DNA of 64,000 nt, taken from NCBI GenBank assembly GCA_017469525.1, contig JAFUGG010000015.1, positions 1 through 64,000 on the forward strand, given 5' to 3'. A model generated the notes under the pieces. The model was not told the DNA's origin. It saw nothing but the letters and a program-made list of their open reading frames with translations, and ran no database searches. Both the position numbers and the translations under genes were made by a program. This stretch comes from Bacteroidaceae bacterium (GTDB lineage: Bacteria > Bacteroidota > Bacteroidia > Bacteroidales > Bacteroidaceae). This document shows, in pieces, positions 23,397-31,462 of the stretch; position 1 is the stretch's first letter; the number at the start of each line of letters is the position of its first letter.

Positions 23397-24671
23397 TTAC
23401 AAGTCGACCAAGAGCGCATCTTCGTTCTCGTTGCGCAAGCTTCGCAGCCTGTCCCATTCGGGAGTGCCCGTCTGCCATACGAGCGACGGGTTCTCTATGC
23501 CGTGTGAATCGATGCGGCGTATCACCATCCCGACGGTGATGCGATGGATGTCGATGGCGGGCAAGTAGCGTGGCTCATTGCCGTCTTCGGTGTGAACCTC
23601 GACCAGCAGCTGTGTAGCCGTAAGCTCACCGAGAAGAATGTCGACAAGGCTGTCGGGAAGATGCGTATCGACGGCAAGGCGATGGGCGGTGAAGGGCTTG
23701 AGACCGGCGGAGAAATGTTTGCAGATGCGGCTCATGAGCAGCAGGATGAGCGTGTCGCGATAGCGTCGGCTCAGCTCGTCGCTGATGCGCTCGAAGGCAT
23801 AGGTGTGCAGGCTCTGGTTGGCATAGCAGAGCTGTGCTCCGAACAGACAAATGTACCAAGAAATCTGCATCCACAGCATGAACAGGGGTATGGCTGCAAA
23901 CGAACCGTAGATGGCGTTGTATGCGCTCAGCTTGATCTGATAGTGAACGTACACCCATTCCACAATCATGAAAGCCGTTCCTGCCAGTATGCTTGGCCAG
24001 ATGGTGTGTTTCCATTTGACGCGCGTATTGGGCATGAACGTATAGAGAACCATGAAAGCCAGTGAGGCGAATACGATGGGCGAGACGCGAAGGGCAAAGG
24101 TCATCGTCTTGCTGAACAGCTGAATGTCGGGCAGCAGAGTCTTGAATGTCTGCAGGAAGACGCCCAAGCCGCTGATGATGACCACGACGAATGGGATGAG
24201 CAGAAAGATGCTGAAGTAGTCGATGATCTGTCGATAGATGGAACGCGAACGCTTTACGTGCCAAATGGTGTTGAATGCCTGTTCCACGTTCGACGTAAGG
24301 GAAACCAACGTGTAGAGCAAGAAGATGAGGCCGATGCCGATGAAGACGCCGCCCTTGGTGTGCTGAAGATACGACTCCACAAAGTAAAGGATGGTGTCGG
24401 CTATCTCGGAATTGCCTTCGAGCGAGCTCCTCAGTTTTGTCTCGACCACCGTGTCGAAGCCGAAGCCGCGGGCTATGGCGAAGATGATGGCCAGCACGGG
24501 GACGGCTGCCAGCATGCTGCTATAGGTAAGCGACGAAGCATAGTTCATGATGTTATTCTTGGTGATACATTCCCAAGAAATGGCGAACCGCTTCAGAACC
24601 TTCAGACCCAGCCGCTCAGGCCAACTGAGGCTTTTCTCGCTGACACTCCAGATGTGTTCCAGACTGACCAT
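23397..24671 (-). CDS. YihY/BrkB-family inner-membrane protein
   Basis: 424 residues. The membrane part (about residues 40-290) has the YihY/BrkB pattern: NNIMNYASSLTYSSMLAAVPVLAIIFAIARGFGF, then LVSLTSNVEQAFNTIW, and four or more further helices including FAAIPLFMLWMQISWYICLFGAQLCYA. The last 130 residues are soluble and resemble a winged-helix-type tail. The family was once misnamed ribonuclease BN; its function is still uncertain, with transport or envelope roles proposed. It is convergent with ispE. Confidence 0.88.
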   Translation of the reverse strand: MVSLEHIWSVSEKSLSWPERLGLKVLKRFAISWECITKNNIMNYASSLTYSSMLAAVPVLAIIFAIARGFGFDTVVETKLRSSLEGNSEIADTILYFVESYLQHTKGGVFIGIGLIFLLYTLVSLTSNVEQAFNTIWHVKRSRSIYRQIIDYFSIFLLIPFVVVIISGLGVFLQTFKTLLPDIQLFSKTMTFALRVSPIVFASLAFMVLYTFMPNTRVKWKHTIWPSILAGTAFMIVEWVYVHYQIKLSAYNAIYGSFAAIPLFMLWMQISWYICLFGAQLCYANQSLHTYAFERISDELSRRYRDTLILLLMSRICKHFSAGLKPFTAHRLAVDTHLPDSLVDILLGELTATQLLVEVHTEDGNEPRYLPAIDIHRITVGMVIRRIDSHGIENPSLVWQTGTPEWDRLRSLRNENEDALLVDL

Positions 24672-24762
24672 CTATCTGATTTGCGATTTGACGATTTACT
24701 ATTTATTTACGATTTGACTATTTACCAATTGCTATTTATTTACTATTAAGCCATTTGGTAAT
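24668..24762. repeat. Word array GATTTAC / TATTTATTTAC upstream of the YihY gene
   Basis: Overlapping short words of the type GATTTGACGATTTAC, TATTTATTTACGATTTG and TTTACTATT fill the stretch just upstream of the YihY start. Closely similar words occupy 17273-17305, 19430-19462, 42264-42300 and 55617-55660, all between genes. Confidence 0.65.
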
Positions 24763-24815
24763 TTATCTCTCCTCTCCTCGGAGAAGGGTTGGGTTGAGGC
24801 TTATTATCTTCCATT

Positions 24816-24839
24816 TCCTCCCCCGATGTGGGGGGAGGA
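24816..24839 (-). terminator. Hairpin downstream of RNase P RNA
   Basis: TCCTCCCCC, loop GATGT, GGGGGGAGGA: a 9-bp GC-rich stem about 10 bases past the 3' end of rnpB. It lacks a T-run, so it may be a 3'-end stabilising stem or processing site rather than a terminator. Confidence 0.5.
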
Positions 24840-24849
24840 CGGAAGATGT

Positions 24850-25205
24850 CTCAGTGAACCTGTAAGCCGGGTTCTGTGCTCCCCTGCGAAGGGGATGCTT
24901 GTCATTTATCTACGGCCGGCGTCACCACCTGACCTCTATCGTTCTACCCTCCGGCTCGGACGGGTCGCCCTCTCTTTTTCTTCGCCGGTTTACATGAACT
25001 TTCAACTCCCGGAGTGCACAGCATCGACATCACTGCCGACCTGGTGGGCTCTTACCCCACCTTCTCACCCTCACCCTTGCGGGCAGTTCTTTTCTTCTGC
25101 ACTGACAGACCCTCACGGACCTCTTCCTGTTAGGAAGCGGGATACCCTACGTTGCCCGGACTTTCCTCTCCTCCATGCGGAGCAGCGACAAGCCGGTTCA
25201 CTGAC
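24850..25205 (-). ncRNA. rnpB: RNase P RNA (bacterial type A)
   Basis: On the minus strand the 5' end pairs AGTGAACC with GGTTCACT at the 3' end (helix P1). The 5' universal block GAGGAAAGTCCGGGC lies about 33 bases in. The 3' block ACAGAACCCGGCTTACAGG is the conserved closing segment, and GTGAGGGTGAGAAGGTGGGG with AGAGCCCACC forms an inner helix. The length of about 355 bases fits bacterial RNase P RNA, the ribozyme that trims pre-tRNA 5' leaders. The ends are approximate to a few bases. Confidence 0.95.
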
Positions 25206-25217
25206 TTTTTTCTGGGG

Positions 25218-25225
25218 CAAAGGTA
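25218..25225 (-). promoter_or_regulatory. Promoter -7 box for rnpB
   Basis: TACCTTTG on the minus strand, about 13 bases upstream of the expected 5' end of RNase P RNA. No matching TTTG -33 was found. Confidence 0.65.
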
Positions 25226-25640
25226 CAATAAAAAACTGAAAATCGAAAATTTAACTATAAAAATTATGTGTAAAGTCCTGAAATCTGATAAAAACTGAAT
25301 GCGTCGTCACTATAACTTTAACTTTGTCGTCTTCCTTTTATTTCCGCAACTTCTCTGGGACAGAAGCAGAGAGAGGTGGAGATTGACAGGAGTCCTTATC
25401 AGATGTCCCTTATGTCTGACAATTGCTGACAGACGTAAGTTTGGCATCGTTTTTGTTAGGATAATAGCAGATGCTGATTAAGAAACATGAAAAATCTGAA
25501 GTGAAAGTTGAAAGTTAGTTAAGGGTGCGGTGCTCTTTGTTAAAGATTGGGAATAAAAAGTTCAATATAATACAAATAGTTCATACATTTGCAGCGAGAA
25601 ACATCACAAAAACAAAACAAAACTAAAAACACAATAGACT
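25226..25640. other. 415-bp intergenic region between rnpB and htrA
   Basis: No gene is supported; a 60-codon frame at 25299-25481 has no convincing features. It contains TAACTTTG at 25319-25326 and TACATTTG at 25584-25591. The latter is well placed as the -7 box of htrA, about 50 bases before its ATG. Confidence 0.5.
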
Positions 25641-27143
25641 ATGAAACAGACAACATTGAATTGGTTAGGTGCAGCAGCCCTCGTGTTGGGCAGCAGCGCA
25701 GTGACAGGCGCCGTAGTTAAGGGTGTGACCGCTTCTCCTGTTCCGTCAGGCGGAGAAGTCTCCATGCAGCAGGCTTCTGCTCAGGCCCCTGCCCAGGTGA
25801 CGGCTCCTTCGGGACTGGTGGACCTCACAGGTGCAGCAGAGAGTGCAGTGGAATCAGTCGTGTATATTAAAGTGACGCAGACGGGCAAGACTCAGCGCGT
25901 GCAGGTGCAGGACCCGTTCAGCGACTTCTTTGGCGACTTCTTCGGCTTCGGAGGCCGTCAGCCTCAGCAACGTGAGTTCAAGCAACCCGACCGCCATGCT
26001 GCCGGCAGCGGCGTCATCATCTCGAACGATGGCTATATCGTGACGAACAATCACGTGGTGGGTGAAGCCGACGAAATAGAGGTGAAGCTCAACGACAACC
26101 GTGAGTTCAAAGGTCGTATCATCGGCTGCGATGCTACGACAGACCTGGCGCTCATCAAGATTGACGCAAAGGAACTTCCTGCCATTAAGATAGGCAACTC
26201 AGACGACCTTAAGCTCGGTCAGTGGGTACTTGCTGTGGGCAATCCCTTTAATCTGACCTCCACCGTCACGGCAGGCATCGTCAGTGCCAAGGCACGTTCA
26301 CTCGGAGCAAATGGCATCGAGAGCTTCATCCAGACGGATGCTGCCATCAACAGCGGCAATTCGGGCGGTGCGCTCGTAAATGAGAAGGGCGAGCTGGTCG
26401 GCATAAATGCGATGCTTTACAGCCAGACGGGTAGCTATAGCGGTTATGGCTTCGCCATTCCCACGACCATTATGAATAAGGTGGTAGCCGACCTCAAAGT
26501 CTATGGCACTGTGCAGAGAGCTATCCTCGGCGTGACTGGCACCGATGTCTCTACATACATCGACAGCGAGAAGGCAAAAGGAAATGAAGTGGACCTCGAC
26601 GTGACGAGCGGCGTCTATATCGACAAGGTGAGCGATGCCAGCGCAGCTGAAGAGGCTGGACTGGAGAAGGGTGACGTCGTGACGGAAATAGACGGCAAGC
26701 GTGTCGGCAAGATGTCCGAGCTGCAAGAAGCCATTGCCCAGCATCGCCCGGGCGACAAGGTCTGTCTTACCTACAAGCGCGGCAAGAAGGAACACAAGGT
26801 GAACGTCACGTTGAGAAATACCCAGGGCACTACGAAGGTGATGGAAGAAGTTGACCTCGACCAGATGGGTGTCTCCATGAAGCCAGTCAGCGAGGAGGAA
26901 GCTAAGGCGCTTGGCATCAACTATGGCCTGACCATCAACGCCATCCGAAATGGCAAGATGAAGCAGGCCGGCGCAAGCAAAGGCACCATCATCTTGCAAG
27001 TCAACGACCAGAAGATGCAGACTGTCGAGGATTGGGAGGAAGTCGTAAAGAGTGCCAACCAGTCAACCGACCGCACACTTTGGATAAAAGCCATCACCCC
27101 AAGCGGACGTAAAGTCAGCTATGTGATTGAACTGGACGAATAA
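25641..27143 (+). CDS. degP: HtrA/DegP-type periplasmic serine protease
   Basis: 500 residues. A signal sequence or anchor at residues 8-30 precedes a trypsin-like domain with the triad His138 (NNHVV), Asp168 (TTDLALIKID) and Ser241 (NSGNSGGALVN). Two PDZ domains follow, about residues 300-390 and 410-495. The region DPFSDFFGDFFGFGGRQPQQ at 91-110 is the flexible LA-type loop. It degrades or refolds damaged envelope proteins. A TACATTTG box precedes it and a strong terminator follows. Confidence 0.95.
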   Translation: MKQTTLNWLGAAALVLGSSAVTGAVVKGVTASPVPSGGEVSMQQASAQAPAQVTAPSGLVDLTGAAESAVESVVYIKVTQTGKTQRVQVQDPFSDFFGDFFGFGGRQPQQREFKQPDRHAAGSGVIISNDGYIVTNNHVVGEADEIEVKLNDNREFKGRIIGCDATTDLALIKIDAKELPAIKIGNSDDLKLGQWVLAVGNPFNLTSTVTAGIVSAKARSLGANGIESFIQTDAAINSGNSGGALVNEKGELVGINAMLYSQTGSYSGYGFAIPTTIMNKVVADLKVYGTVQRAILGVTGTDVSTYIDSEKAKGNEVDLDVTSGVYIDKVSDASAAEEAGLEKGDVVTEIDGKRVGKMSELQEAIAQHRPGDKVCLTYKRGKKEHKVNVTLRNTQGTTKVMEEVDLDQMGVSMKPVSEEEAKALGINYGLTINAIRNGKMKQAGASKGTIILQVNDQKMQTVEDWEEVVKSANQSTDRTLWIKAITPSGRKVSYVIELDE

Positions 27144-27146
27144 GAA

Positions 27147-27190
27147 AAGGTGAAAAGTTAAAAAGTTGAAAAGGTGAAAAAGTAAAAATA
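27147..27190 (+). repeat. Word array GGTGAAAAGTTAAAAAGTTG after htrA
   Basis: Words AAAGGTGAAAAGTTAAAAAG, TTGAAAAGGTG and AAAAAGTAAAA follow the htrA stop. The complementary words are found at 6445-6482 and 40262-40313, and related ones at 42191-42228. Confidence 0.6.
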
Positions 27191-27212
27191 AGATAATAAG
27201 AAACGAAGATTT

Positions 27213-27237
27213 CCCCGAATCCTTTGCGGGTTCGGGG
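27213..27237 (+). terminator. htrA terminator
   Basis: CCCCGAATCC, loop TTTGC, GGGTTCGGGG, then ATTTTTT: a 10-bp stem with one mismatched pair and a T-run, 70 bases past the htrA stop. The next promoter box (TATCTTTG) starts right after it. Confidence 0.9.
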
Positions 27238-27245
27238 ATTTTTTG

Positions 27246-27253
27246 TATCTTTG
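27246..27253 (+). promoter_or_regulatory. Promoter -7 box of the HprK/S26/PqqD operon
   Basis: TATCTTTG, 25 bases before the ATG of the exported protein at 27279. It directly abuts the T-run of the htrA terminator, which marks this as the start of a new transcription unit. Confidence 0.65.
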
Positions 27254-27278
27254 CGCCCGCAAAAGCTTTTCTATAATA

Positions 27279-27746
27279 ATGAAGAACTCCTTGAAGTTAA
27301 TATGTCTGTCCCTGCTCTGTCTGCTGGGTTCGCAATCCGTCGAGGCCAAGCAGAGGAAGGTTGCACAGAAGTCTGTCTATATGATTGGAGTAGGCATCTC
27401 GTTTGTCGACTCCACTGTCTTCATCACCGACATGCACCGCGTTGACAGCGTCACAGTCGAGAAGAAGACGAAGTTCCTGATGGACCGCCAGCTTTATTCC
27501 TTCCAGCTGCAGCGTTATCTGGAGGCAAACTACAAGGGAGGACCCTACGTGCCAAGCGTCTTCTTCGGTACCGACAGGAAAAAGATGGATCGAAAATATC
27601 TCTCCCTGCACAAACGCTACTTCCAAAAAGGTAATGGGCTGAGGATGATCCTGGTTGACCAACGTCAGTTCCGTTTCAAGCCAGAGAAATACATCGAGCA
27701 GGAAATAGCAGAGGCCGAGACGTCAAAGAAGAAGAGCAAGAAGTAA
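27279..27746 (+). CDS. Exported basic protein of unknown function
   Basis: 155 residues from the ATG at 27279; twelve codons open upstream lie within the promoter. MKNSLKLICLSLLCLLGSQSVEA is a signal peptide, so the mature protein of about 132 residues works outside the cytoplasm. It is rich in Lys, Arg and Tyr, with the segments VYMIGVGISFVDSTVFITDMHRVD and YVPSVFFGTDRKKMDRKYLSLHKRYFQKG, and ends in KKKSKK. I cannot name its family with certainty. It is the first gene of the kinase-peptidase-PqqD operon, 16 bases before the kinase. Confidence 0.75.
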   Translation: MKNSLKLICLSLLCLLGSQSVEAKQRKVAQKSVYMIGVGISFVDSTVFITDMHRVDSVTVEKKTKFLMDRQLYSFQLQRYLEANYKGGPYVPSVFFGTDRKKMDRKYLSLHKRYFQKGNGLRMILVDQRQFRFKPEKYIEQEIAEAETSKKKSKK

Positions 27747-27762
27747 AAGCAAGAGGTAAAGT

Positions 27763-28644
27763 ATGGTAAGGTCATACTATTATAGGATAGGAGGGCACTC
27801 GTTGTCTGTCAGCTTCGCCGACGAAGGAAACGACGATAAGCTCATTCCGTCGTTTGAACCGTTCCGTTTGGACGAGAAACCAGAAGCGATGCTCTTCACT
27901 ATGAATGTCGACGATCATCTCGAATGGCAGGAAGATGGTGAAGAGATAGGCGTGTTCGACTGCGGTGGTTGCGACCATGGCGTTTACAGGATGAAGGATG
28001 GCGGCTATCAATATGCCGTCCACGATGTCCAGGGTGTGCTTTGCAGTCGTATGCGCTCGAATGCAGACTTCTCGGAATGCCAGGTGTCGCTCTTCGGCGA
28101 AACATGGGTGCAACGCAACTACGGGCTGAACAATGCCCTGATGATGGCGTACGCTTTCTCTGCTGCCTGCTTGGGCACGATGCTCATGCATGCTTCCGTC
28201 ATCCGATGCGACGGCAAGGGCTATCTCATGACTGCACCAAGCGGTACTGGCAAGAGCACTCATACACGTCTCTGGTACGACAATATCCCCGGTTGCGACC
28301 TCATGAACGACGACAATCCTGTGGTTCGTGTCATCGACGGGAAGGCTATCGTGTATGGTTCTCCCTGGAGCGGAAAGACACGGTGTTATCGTAACATTCA
28401 AGCCCCGATAGGCGGTCTTGTCCGTATTCAGCAACGTCCCGAGAACACCATTCGCAAGCTCAGTACTATCGAAGCCTTCTGCAACCTCTTACCTGCCATG
28501 AGCAACATGAAGTGGGATGAGCGCGTCTATAAAGGCGTTTGCGACGGCATCGGCGAACTCATCCGCATCGTCGGAATGTATGAACTGGGTTGCCTGCCCA
28601 ATGCCGAGGCAGCCATCCTTTGTCATGACACCATCGCCAAATGA
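27763..28644 (+). CDS. HprK-like (HPr kinase / PEPCK-fold) protein
   Basis: 293 residues. The C-terminal half has the P-loop APSGTGKST at residues 158-166, the acidic pair LMNDDNPVV at 181-189 and GSPWSGKT at 199-206, the arrangement of HPr kinase/phosphorylase and its relatives. There is no HPr-type regulatory N-terminal domain; the first 140 residues are a different module with Cys67 and Cys70 (FDCGGCDHG). Relatives accompany PqqD-family proteins in RiPP-like or exopolysaccharide-linked loci and probably phosphorylate a peptide, protein or small molecule. It overlaps the next gene by ATGA. Confidence 0.82.
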   Translation: MVRSYYYRIGGHSLSVSFADEGNDDKLIPSFEPFRLDEKPEAMLFTMNVDDHLEWQEDGEEIGVFDCGGCDHGVYRMKDGGYQYAVHDVQGVLCSRMRSNADFSECQVSLFGETWVQRNYGLNNALMMAYAFSAACLGTMLMHASVIRCDGKGYLMTAPSGTGKSTHTRLWYDNIPGCDLMNDDNPVVRVIDGKAIVYGSPWSGKTRCYRNIQAPIGGLVRIQQRPENTIRKLSTIEAFCNLLPAMSNMKWDERVYKGVCDGIGELIRIVGMYELGCLPNAEAAILCHDTIAK

Positions 28645-29168
28645 AGGAACAGATTAAAAAGTTGACCAGCTTCTTGCTGACGCCTTGGAGAAGACGGTAT
28701 CAGAAGCGCAACGGGACGACCTCCAATCAGCCTCGCCACGAGTTGCCTAATGAAGAATGGCTGGGCGAAGTGTCGCAGATGCTGAAGGAGGGGAAACCTT
28801 ATGCCATCTACGTTAAAGGCTACAGTATGCGTCCCTTCATCGAGCACACGCGCGACCGCGTCTTTCTCGAGAAGCGCGACACTTATAACGTTGGCGATGC
28901 CGTTTTGGCACAGATTGCCCCAGGACATTATGTCCTGCATCGCATCATCGAGAAGAGAGGCGACGACCTTACTCTCCAGGGCGACGGCAATCTGAAAGGT
29001 GTCGAGCTTTGCAAGGAACAGGACGTGAGTGGGGTAGTGACGCAATACATCCGTCCCCGTCGCATCATCCCAGCCGACGACCCAAAGCTTATCCGTCGCA
29101 TCAAGTTGTGGCGCAAGCTCCGACCCGTCAGAAGATTTTTACTATTCATATACAATGCAATAAGATGA
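28641..29168 (+). CDS. S26B/S24-like serine peptidase, apparently without membrane anchor
   Basis: 175 residues. YVKGYSMRPFI places Ser62 where S26 and S24 peptidases have the nucleophile, and YVLHRII places His100 where the SipW/Sec11 (S26B) branch has His in place of the general-base Lys. LQGDGNLKG matches the downstream GDxN box. Unlike normal signal peptidases, there is no clear N-terminal membrane helix; the N-terminus is basic. It overlaps the kinase gene and the PqqD gene by 4 bases each, so all three are probably made together. The substrate is unknown; a processing role for a peptide is an inference. Confidence 0.78.
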   Translation: MKEQIKKLTSFLLTPWRRRYQKRNGTTSNQPRHELPNEEWLGEVSQMLKEGKPYAIYVKGYSMRPFIEHTRDRVFLEKRDTYNVGDAVLAQIAPGHYVLHRIIEKRGDDLTLQGDGNLKGVELCKEQDVSGVVTQYIRPRRIIPADDPKLIRRIKLWRKLRPVRRFLLFIYNAIR

Positions 29169-29431
29169 AAATAAAGAAAGGATTTGAACTTCGCGAAGTC
29201 TGCGGCGAGCACATCATCGTGGCATACGGCAGAGAAAACATTGACTTCAATAAGGTCATCAGTCTCAACGAGTCGGCAACATACCTGTGGAAGAACATCG
29301 TCGATAAGGACTTTGATGCTGAGATGATGGCAGCATTGCTTCAGCAAGAGTACGAAGTAGATGCCGAGACAGCTTTGCATGATGCAAAGGCTTTGCTCGA
29401 CGAGTGGACAAACGTCGGATTGACTGAATAA
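29165..29431 (+). CDS. PqqD-family protein (RiPP recognition element fold)
   Basis: 88 residues. The three-stranded/three-helix PqqD fold is indicated by GFELREVCGEHIIVAYG, the helix start SLNESATYLWKNIV and the C-terminal helices with LLQQEYEVDAETALHDAKALLDEW. PqqD domains bind leader peptides and present them to modifying enzymes. No radical SAM enzyme, cyclase or precursor gene is next to it; the immediate partners are the HprK-like kinase and the S26B-like peptidase. The start codon overlaps the peptidase stop (ATGA), and the next gene starts 3 bases after the stop. Confidence 0.85.
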   Translation: MKIKKGFELREVCGEHIIVAYGRENIDFNKVISLNESATYLWKNIVDKDFDAEMMAALLQQEYEVDAETALHDAKALLDEWTNVGLTE

Positions 29432-29434
29432 ATA

Positions 29435-31363
29435 ATGTTTGACTGGCTGATACATATCTTGCAAGACATGGGCGACACGTTGCGGTTGCCTGTCACGTTT
29501 GTCGTCATCGAGTTCATCGGCACGTTTGCCTTTGCCATCTCTGGCGTCCGCCTTTCCTCGACGAAGCAATTCGACATCTTCGGCGCATGGATAGTAGGCA
29601 TGGCAACAGCCATCGGCGGCGGTACGATTCGCGACCTCATGCTTGGCGTCAATCCCTTTTGGATGACCAACGGCAGCTACTTTGTATGCTGTGCTTTTGC
29701 AGTGCTGGCTGTAGGAATGTTCGGCAAATACATCATCCATCACAACTACACTTGGTTCATCTTCGACACCATCGGCCTGGCTCTCTTCAACGTTATCGGC
29801 ATCGAGAAGACGCTGGCCCTGGGACATCCTTATTGGGTGGCGATAACGATGGGAGCCGTAACTGGCGCAGGAGGCGGCATCATTCGTGACGTCCTGATGA
29901 ACGACGTTCCGCTCATCTTCCGTAGTGAAATCTATGCCCTTGCCTGTGTGGCAGGAGGAATGGTGTACGCCGCTTGCCATTGGTTAGGCGTGAGCGTAGA
30001 GATAAGCGCCTTGCTGAGCGCCTTCAGCGTCATTCTTATTCGCATCCTTGCCGTCAAGTTCCATTGGCAGCTGCCTGTGCTGAAAGGTGAAAATGCTTCA
30101 CCCGAACCCTCCTCGAGGAGCGGGAACATCCTCCGCACCATTTTCCTGTTCTTTTTTATTTTTAACGCTTCATCCTTCACACTTCACTCGCAGCCTCAGC
30201 AAGTCTTCGACAAAAACATCAAGACGCTCACGCTGACCGTCGACGACGACCCGACTCTCCCGCCTTATCTGCTCTACAGAAGTCGTCAGCACATCGACAT
30301 CGAGTGGGACGAGATGAGCCACGACTACAAACGCTACCGCTATCACATCGACCATTGCGACTGGGACTGGCAACCCACCGACGGCATCTTCGAGAGCGAC
30401 TACATGGAAGGCCTCAACGACCAGCTCATCGAGGACTACGAGAAGAGTTTCAACACCACGCAGATCTATACGCACTACCGCCTGCGCCTTCCCTCCAAGG
30501 AGGTGCGCCTCCGACTGAGCGGCAACTATCGCGTCCGCATTTACGAGGAAGATGAAGAGGACACGCCTGTGCTCGAGGCACGTTTCTGCATCTACGAACG
30601 CGAGGCAGGTATCGTGGCACAGCTCAGCAGCAATACCGACATCGACTTCAATGACCGTCACCATCAGATGACGCTCTCCGTAGGCTTCGGAGCGCTGCAA
30701 GTCTTTAATCCCGAGCAAGAACTGAAGGTCGTTGTCATGCAAAACCGCCGTTGGGACAGTAGGGTGGAGGGGCTCGTGCCGAATGTCCGTCAGGCTAACG
30801 GCGTCGAGTTCACACACAACCGACGTCTCATCTTCCCCGCAGGCAACGAATATCACCGCTTCGAAATACTCGATGTGCATCGCACGGCAACGGGGGTGGA
30901 CCGCATCGAATGGTTTGAACCCTACTATCATGCCACGCTCTATCCTGCCGTCATTGACCACGCCTACAGTTACAGCGAAGATCAAAACGGCGTCTATGTG
31001 GTCAGAAGCTCAGACAATTATGACGACTGGACGACAGCAGAATACGTCGTCGTCCACTTCTTTCTCGAGACACCTCGCCTCCCGGGCGGTGATGTCTACG
31101 TGAGTGGCATCTGGACGGGGCAGACATTCCATCCCGACTGCAAGATGGAGTACGACGAAGTCAATCAGTATTATCATGCAGCCATCCTCCTGAAGCAAGG
31201 CTACTACAGCTACGAGTTCATCCAACAGGACGGCCTGACGCAGCGCACCATGGGCAGTTTCTTCGAGACAGAGAACGAATACGAAGTCCTCGTCTATTAC
31301 CGCCAGCAAGGTTCCCGCTACGACCGCCTGGCAGGCTTCAGCCTCATGCACAACAAGAGGTAA
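29435..31363 (+). CDS. TRIC/YadS-type channel fused to DUF5103-like domain
   Basis: 642 residues that read as two proteins. Residues about 10-210 are a UPF0126/TRIC channel with two repeated halves (GMATAIGGGTIRDLMLG and GAVTGAGGGIIRDVLMN, the second of each being the Gly-Gly-Gly-x-IRD pore motif). After a short hydrophilic linker (about 211-228) comes a hydrophobic stretch (about 229-246, RTIFLFFFIFNASSF) that looks like an old signal peptide. Then follows the DUF5103-like beta-rich part (about 250-635), found as a separate exported protein in other Bacteroidetes. No in-frame ATG lies at the junction. The fused topology would keep DUF5103 outside the inner membrane. Confidence 0.8.
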   Translation: MFDWLIHILQDMGDTLRLPVTFVVIEFIGTFAFAISGVRLSSTKQFDIFGAWIVGMATAIGGGTIRDLMLGVNPFWMTNGSYFVCCAFAVLAVGMFGKYIIHHNYTWFIFDTIGLALFNVIGIEKTLALGHPYWVAITMGAVTGAGGGIIRDVLMNDVPLIFRSEIYALACVAGGMVYAACHWLGVSVEISALLSAFSVILIRILAVKFHWQLPVLKGENASPEPSSRSGNILRTIFLFFFIFNASSFTLHSQPQQVFDKNIKTLTLTVDDDPTLPPYLLYRSRQHIDIEWDEMSHDYKRYRYHIDHCDWDWQPTDGIFESDYMEGLNDQLIEDYEKSFNTTQIYTHYRLRLPSKEVRLRLSGNYRVRIYEEDEEDTPVLEARFCIYEREAGIVAQLSSNTDIDFNDRHHQMTLSVGFGALQVFNPEQELKVVVMQNRRWDSRVEGLVPNVRQANGVEFTHNRRLIFPAGNEYHRFEILDVHRTATGVDRIEWFEPYYHATLYPAVIDHAYSYSEDQNGVYVVRSSDNYDDWTTAEYVVVHFFLETPRLPGGDVYVSGIWTGQTFHPDCKMEYDEVNQYYHAAILLKQGYYSYEFIQQDGLTQRTMGSFFETENEYEVLVYYRQQGSRYDRLAGFSLMHNKR

Positions 31364-31408
31364 GCGCATTGTTCATTGTTATAACAACTGATTTTTGATT
31401 TCGTATAT

Positions 31409-31439
31409 TTTGAATTTTGAATTAAACGTTGTACCTTTG
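31409..31439 (+). promoter_or_regulatory. Promoter of aroC
   Basis: TTTG (31409-31412), 19 bases, TACCTTTG (31432-31439), an excellent match to the Bacteroidetes consensus; the ATG is 23 bases further on. Confidence 0.8.
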
Positions 31440-31462
31440 TCCCCGAAATAACTCACTGACCC

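Noticed and set aside
25299..25481. 60-codon ORF between rnpB and htrA
   Set aside because: No plausible promoter spacing, odd composition (many Arg/Phe), and no recognisable motif; treated as non-coding.
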